From Hymenopus coronatus (taxonomy: Eukaryota; Arthropoda; Insecta; Mantodea; Hymenopodidae), in NCBI GenBank assembly GCA_030762935.1, contig CM060900.1:109582620-109646619 (forward strand): a stretch of 64,000 bases of DNA, in the 5' to 3' direction. Below the pieces are notes generated by a model. The model worked only from the letters and a program-made list of their open reading frames with translations, made no database searches and was not told the origin of the DNA. The position numbers and the translations under genes are program-made. Of this stretch, positions 60,415 through 64,000 are shown one piece after another; within the stretch, counting starts at the first letter, position 1; every line of letters begins with the position of its first letter.

Positions 60415-61610
60415 AAAAAACGTGTTCCACTCATATGACTTTCTCTACCTATTCTGCAGACGAACTACTTACAAAATATTATTCTTCTATTTCATGCTAA
60501 TCAACATGAGCATTAGCAGAATGGTCTTATTGCTTAGTTCCTTATATACACAAGGGAACAAAGGGAATACACTAGACTAGAAAGGTAGTACAATGTGTTA
60601 AAATCTCTCGCTATGCGAATGTCATTGAAATTCTGTTTTCTTTTCGTGGCCAGGAGTGAAACAAAAGAAACACGAATGACTTCTGTTTGTGAAAGGTATA
60701 AGTGTTTTAAACCTGAAATCAATAACAAGGAGGCTGGCTCTGTGGCTCAGTCGGTAGAGTCTTGCCTGCTGTGCTTGGGGTCCTGGTTTCGATTCCCGGC
60801 TGGAGTGGCAATTTTTCTCTAGCTCAGATTATTTCCTATCCTTCCCAGAGACTGGAAGTATGAATTTGAGTGTGAATGTGTACGAGATCTAACGAAAAGT
60901 AAAATAAATAGAATCAAGCGACAACAAAAACTACCTACATGAAATTAGCATCATTGTCAAGGCAATGAGTTTCACAGTGAAATGCCGCAGATAGGACTAT
61001 GCAGTTAAAGGTGGAGTATAAATGGAACAATAGAAAAACAATAAGAAATATTTCGGAATCGGTTAACTCCACAACAAAAATATATATAGGACATAAATTG
61101 TGTTTCGACGAGGTCTACAGGCTGAGTGTATCTTTTGTCTACCCCTTACAGTTTACCAGTTATGTAAAAGTCATGAAGACTTCAGAGGCCATTCCCAGAA
61201 AATTCAAGATATACATTTTATTTGTTATGTAAATATCTTTAATGTAACATCTTTTACTCAATATCGTTGGGTTCATTTTTGAGAAAATTTAAAATTAAAA
61301 AAAAATTAAAAAAAAAACCTTCATGTAAAGGGTAGTTTGAGGTGGTGGGATTTTTCTAAAAATCTTCAGAGTCGCATCCTTGGAAGATACTAAAATGCTG
61401 GTATTTACAGACATTTCGTTTTCGAGTTTCGCTGTCCACAGACCTACACACGGGCATGGACTTTTTCTAATTCTTGAAGCACGGGGGGGGGGGGCTCAGG
61501 AGGCCTAAATGTATATTTCTGGTGAAACCTAGGCATCAAATTTGTGTAGGAATACAATATCATTTCTACCTACTATGTACTTACATAGTACAGGTGGAGA
61601 AAGTAAAAAA
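60415..61610 (-). repeat. R1 repeat interrupted by an S2 SINE
   Basis: Runs from CGTGTTCCACTCATATGACT to GGTGGAGAAAGTAAAAAA. It is split within its ATAACAAGGAATATCTCGG block, which resumes as AAATATTTCGGAATCGGTTA at about 61046. Confidence 0.85.
60732..61045 (+). mobile_element. tRNA-derived SINE, group S2, full length
   Basis: The head GGCTGGCTCTGTGGCTCAGT with A box TGGCTCAGTCGG and B box GGTTTCGATTCCCGG. The body CCCAGAGACTGGAAGTATGA and the tail GCAGTTAAAGGTGGAGTATAAATGGAACAATAG (its last bases TATAAATGGAACAATAG) are all present. Flanks starting CAATAA on each side may be a short target duplication. Confidence 0.85.
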
Positions 61611-62096
61611 CAGAGGCCTTCACACTACGAGAAGGCACGCATAATGGAAACAGGAATTATGGCCACTAAAAAACTCTACTTAGCACGAAGTTGTTTATAC
61701 ATATACATAAAACCTACTATTCCAAACTAAGGAACAAAGTAGGCAAGTCGGCTAATTACTTGCTTTCCCTATGGCGCACTGTTATAATTTAATATTACTC
61801 TGATGTTCCTAAGTTATGGTCGTGATGAGACTTCATTGTTAAAGCGGTCTAAAATAATGCAATAATTTTATTATAAGTGGTTGTTTCTTACTCTTCAGAA
61901 TGTCAATTTCAAAATTCCGTTGATTTGTCAATCAAACTTTTCTATCATGATGATGATCATCATCATTTTCAAGATAGACAGACAGCCAGGCCGTCAAATT
62001 GCTCGATGCTTTTAATGTTCGCTTACTGCTTCAAAAGTATTCACCTTGGGTGAGTTACATTACTGCGCTAAAATGTATAATGCTAGTTATTTGAGA
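61611..62096. other. unassigned DNA with a 20-bp perfect palindrome
   Basis: ATGATGATGATCATCATCAT at 61947-61966 is fully self-complementary. Nothing else is recognised. Confidence 0.6.
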
Positions 62097-62180
62097 ACAG
62101 CCGTGGCCGAGTGGTCCGATTACCCCGGCCTTGATTCTGCCTCGAACTAAAGCCTCCTACATACCCGCTTTCCTTCTCTT
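62097..62180 (+). mobile_element. tRNA-like SINE head remnant, S4-like
   Basis: CAGCCGTGGCCGAGTGGTCC has the S4-type A box. The B box and body are not found. Confidence 0.35.
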
Positions 62181-63339
62181 CTTTCAACAGGAAGCACTCC
62201 TGAACATGTAGCAGAAAGCACTCCTATTTATATATTCGTTGGTCTATTGCTGGCTGATTATAGCGACTCCTTAGATTACACTAACATTTAAATTACTTTA
62301 GAATCGTGCCAGCTCAATACGAAGGCTAAGGGAGTGGAGTTTTCTGTGGTAAAGGCGGTGACCGCTCATCACCTACTACTCAAACTAATTGCAAGAAAAG
62401 GGGTAGAAGAGAATGGCTTGCCTAATAAATCTGGCCAAGTATTGGATTTTCCAGTTTGAATCTATACTTGCAAAGACTTTCTGTACATGGATTTATAAAC
62501 AAAACTTGATCACATGGTACAAATCTATTACTGAGTCTTGCAAAGTTCGCTGTTCACACCCTGCTTAGAAGTGCGTGAGACTTATTAGTAAGAAATTCAC
62601 GAGTTCAAAATAAAGTAACTTACGACAAAGCTTTCTGCATGTAATACGATTCAGAGCTTTATTATTGATTCTAGAGATAACAGACACAAAATTAAAGGTA
62701 TGTGTCAAGACGGTCATGATCCGTTGGATATTGTGAGTTTTACTTCACTGCTTTTATCGACCAGACTGCAATGGAGTCTCACCTCTCTCTATGGTCTAAG
62801 GGACTGTTATGCAGTTTACATTGTTCCGTCACTATTTGAACTTGCTAGTTAAATATTTGTTGCACTTACTGTTATTCAATTAAAGTATTGCACATGAGCA
62901 CAGCAGTCGTTACATATACATGGAAACTTTAGGAAGGTAGCATACTGCGGGTAGTGCGGCTATTTAATGTTAACTGTAAAACTATAAACTTAAATATATG
63001 AGTTTAATAACAGCTTCTGAGAGGCCTGTTTTTAGCAGTGCAACATTTCAAGAGGGTTCATAAATATCATAACACTTTTAACATTTTGTCATTACTTCTC
63101 ACACATTTGTTCTGTTTAAAAGAAAAAAATAATAAAAATGGTTTTATTCTTGTTTGTTAAATTTCGACTGCACAGCATTTGTGTTATTTTTACCCACACA
63201 CATTATTATAGAGCGAGAAAGGTCTACATATAACTGATCGTGTGAAATTTGCAGCCCTGGCAGGGTTAATAAATCGAACATATTTTTCAAATATTACTGA
63301 CATGGAAAGTATGCTTTATCAATAACTTTTCTTAATACT
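62181..63339. other. unassigned AT-rich DNA
   Basis: Nothing recognised. Confidence 0.5.
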
Positions 63340-63705
63340 TATGTTTATTTTCTATAGCACGTATGCAAAATGTACATAGTAGGTACACAAGGTATTGTAT
63401 TCCACCCAAAAATTCAATACCGAGATTTTACCGGAATACATGTTTTGAGGACTCCTGAATAAAACAGTTTTAGAAAAAGGTAAACGAGAGAATGTGCATG
63501 TGAGTGTTTGTGCGCGCGTCTATGGAGAGCATAACTCAAAAACGAAGAGTTTAGTATCCTCCAAGGTTGCGACACGAAGATTTTCAGAAAAATCCCCCCC
63601 CAACCAGGATTGCACTTTTCATGGAACATTTTTTTTTTTTTTTGCCAAATTTCTAAAGAATGGCTCTAACGATGTTGATTAAAATGCCGTATCGGATGTC
63701 AACAT
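63340..63705 (+). repeat. R1 5' fragment
   Basis: From TTTTCTATAGCACGTATGCA and GGTATTGTATTCCACCCAAA to GATTAAAATGCCGTATCGG, where similarity stops. Confidence 0.8.
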
Positions 63706-63929
63706 GCCGTATCGGTTCGATAACCTAATCTATACCTTAGGCAGCATCTGATATAATCCTGGCAATTGGCAGCGTCGTTAACGGACAATAAACCTTAGGC
63801 AGCATGATGAAAATTCTGTAGCGCAATAAAGTAGCTTATGATAATTCGTATTATATACGACCCACGCAGGACCTACAAATAAGACTTGTAGGTATGCATA
63901 AAAATGTTCTAAACAATATGCAACATATT
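63706..63929. other. unassigned DNA with short direct repeats
   Basis: ACATGCCGTATCGG repeats an R1 end across its border, and ACCTTAGGCAGCAT occurs at about 63735 and 63790. Confidence 0.5.
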
Positions 63930-64000
63930 TTTAAAAAATCTGGTGTGTTTCATTCGCATAACTTTCTCTAGCTGTACCAGAAACAAACTTTTCTTGCAAA
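63930..64000 (-). repeat. R1 repeat, start of a reversed unit cut by the window edge
   Basis: TCTGGTGTGTTTCATTCGCA, then CTTTCTCTAGCTGTACCAGA and CTTTTCTTGCAAA. Confidence 0.8.

Overview
This is a repeat-rich, AT-rich piece of an animal nuclear genome, most likely from an insect or another arthropod. The evidence is a Tc1/mariner-superfamily element with DD41D spacing, several families of tRNA-derived SINEs, hAT- and non-LTR-derived debris, and abundant microsatellites. There is no operon structure, no bacterial-style gene density and no intact host gene that I can recognise. The only long intact reading frame (28171-29202, minus) is a transposase, and its second catalytic aspartate is replaced by tyrosine. 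The species cannot be named from the sequence alone.

The dominant component is one moderately divergent repeat, called R1 here, with a unit of about 850 bp. I count about 30 complete or partial copies in both orientations, roughly 19 kb or 30% of the window by adding the intervals. Most copies are dispersed, but at 40855-43310 three units stand head to tail, and at 33301-35323 two do. Unit borders carry an inverted repeat (TACTTTCTCTAC / GTAGAGAAAGTA) around a palindromic ATGTACAT-like core. Microsatellites and homopolymers grow at the same internal positions in different copies. I do not recognise R1 as a named family and found no convincing protein in it.

Four tRNA-derived SINE groups are interspersed. 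S1 (five copies, all plus strand) has a GTCCTCCGTGGTGTAATGG head. S2 (seven copies) has a shared body and two kinds of tRNA-like head. S3 (five copies) carries a TTCGAATCTCGC B box. S4 (three copies) has a GGCCGAGTGGTTAGA head. Several sit inside R1 copies, which gives relative ages.

Layout: 0-3.7 kb holds S2 copies, a non-LTR retrotransposon C-terminal fragment, a Penelope-like or hammerhead-like motif and a decayed hAT/GTF2IRD2-like transposase. 3.4-13.5 kb holds S1 and R1 copies, a 220-bp palindrome and a small hAT-like MITE. 13.5-25.8 kb has more R1 and S1, one LTR-like stretch and long unassigned AT-rich DNA. 25.8-30.3 kb is a nested stack: R1 interrupted by S3, then S2 interrupted by the DD41D transposon, then R1. 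30.3-47.4 kb is the R1-densest part. 48.6-49.1 kb is a decayed Tc1-like transposase. 51-64 kb holds further R1, S3 and S2 copies, a four-step compound microsatellite and unassigned DNA. Nothing suggests that these parts act together as a cellular pathway; they are layers of mobile DNA.
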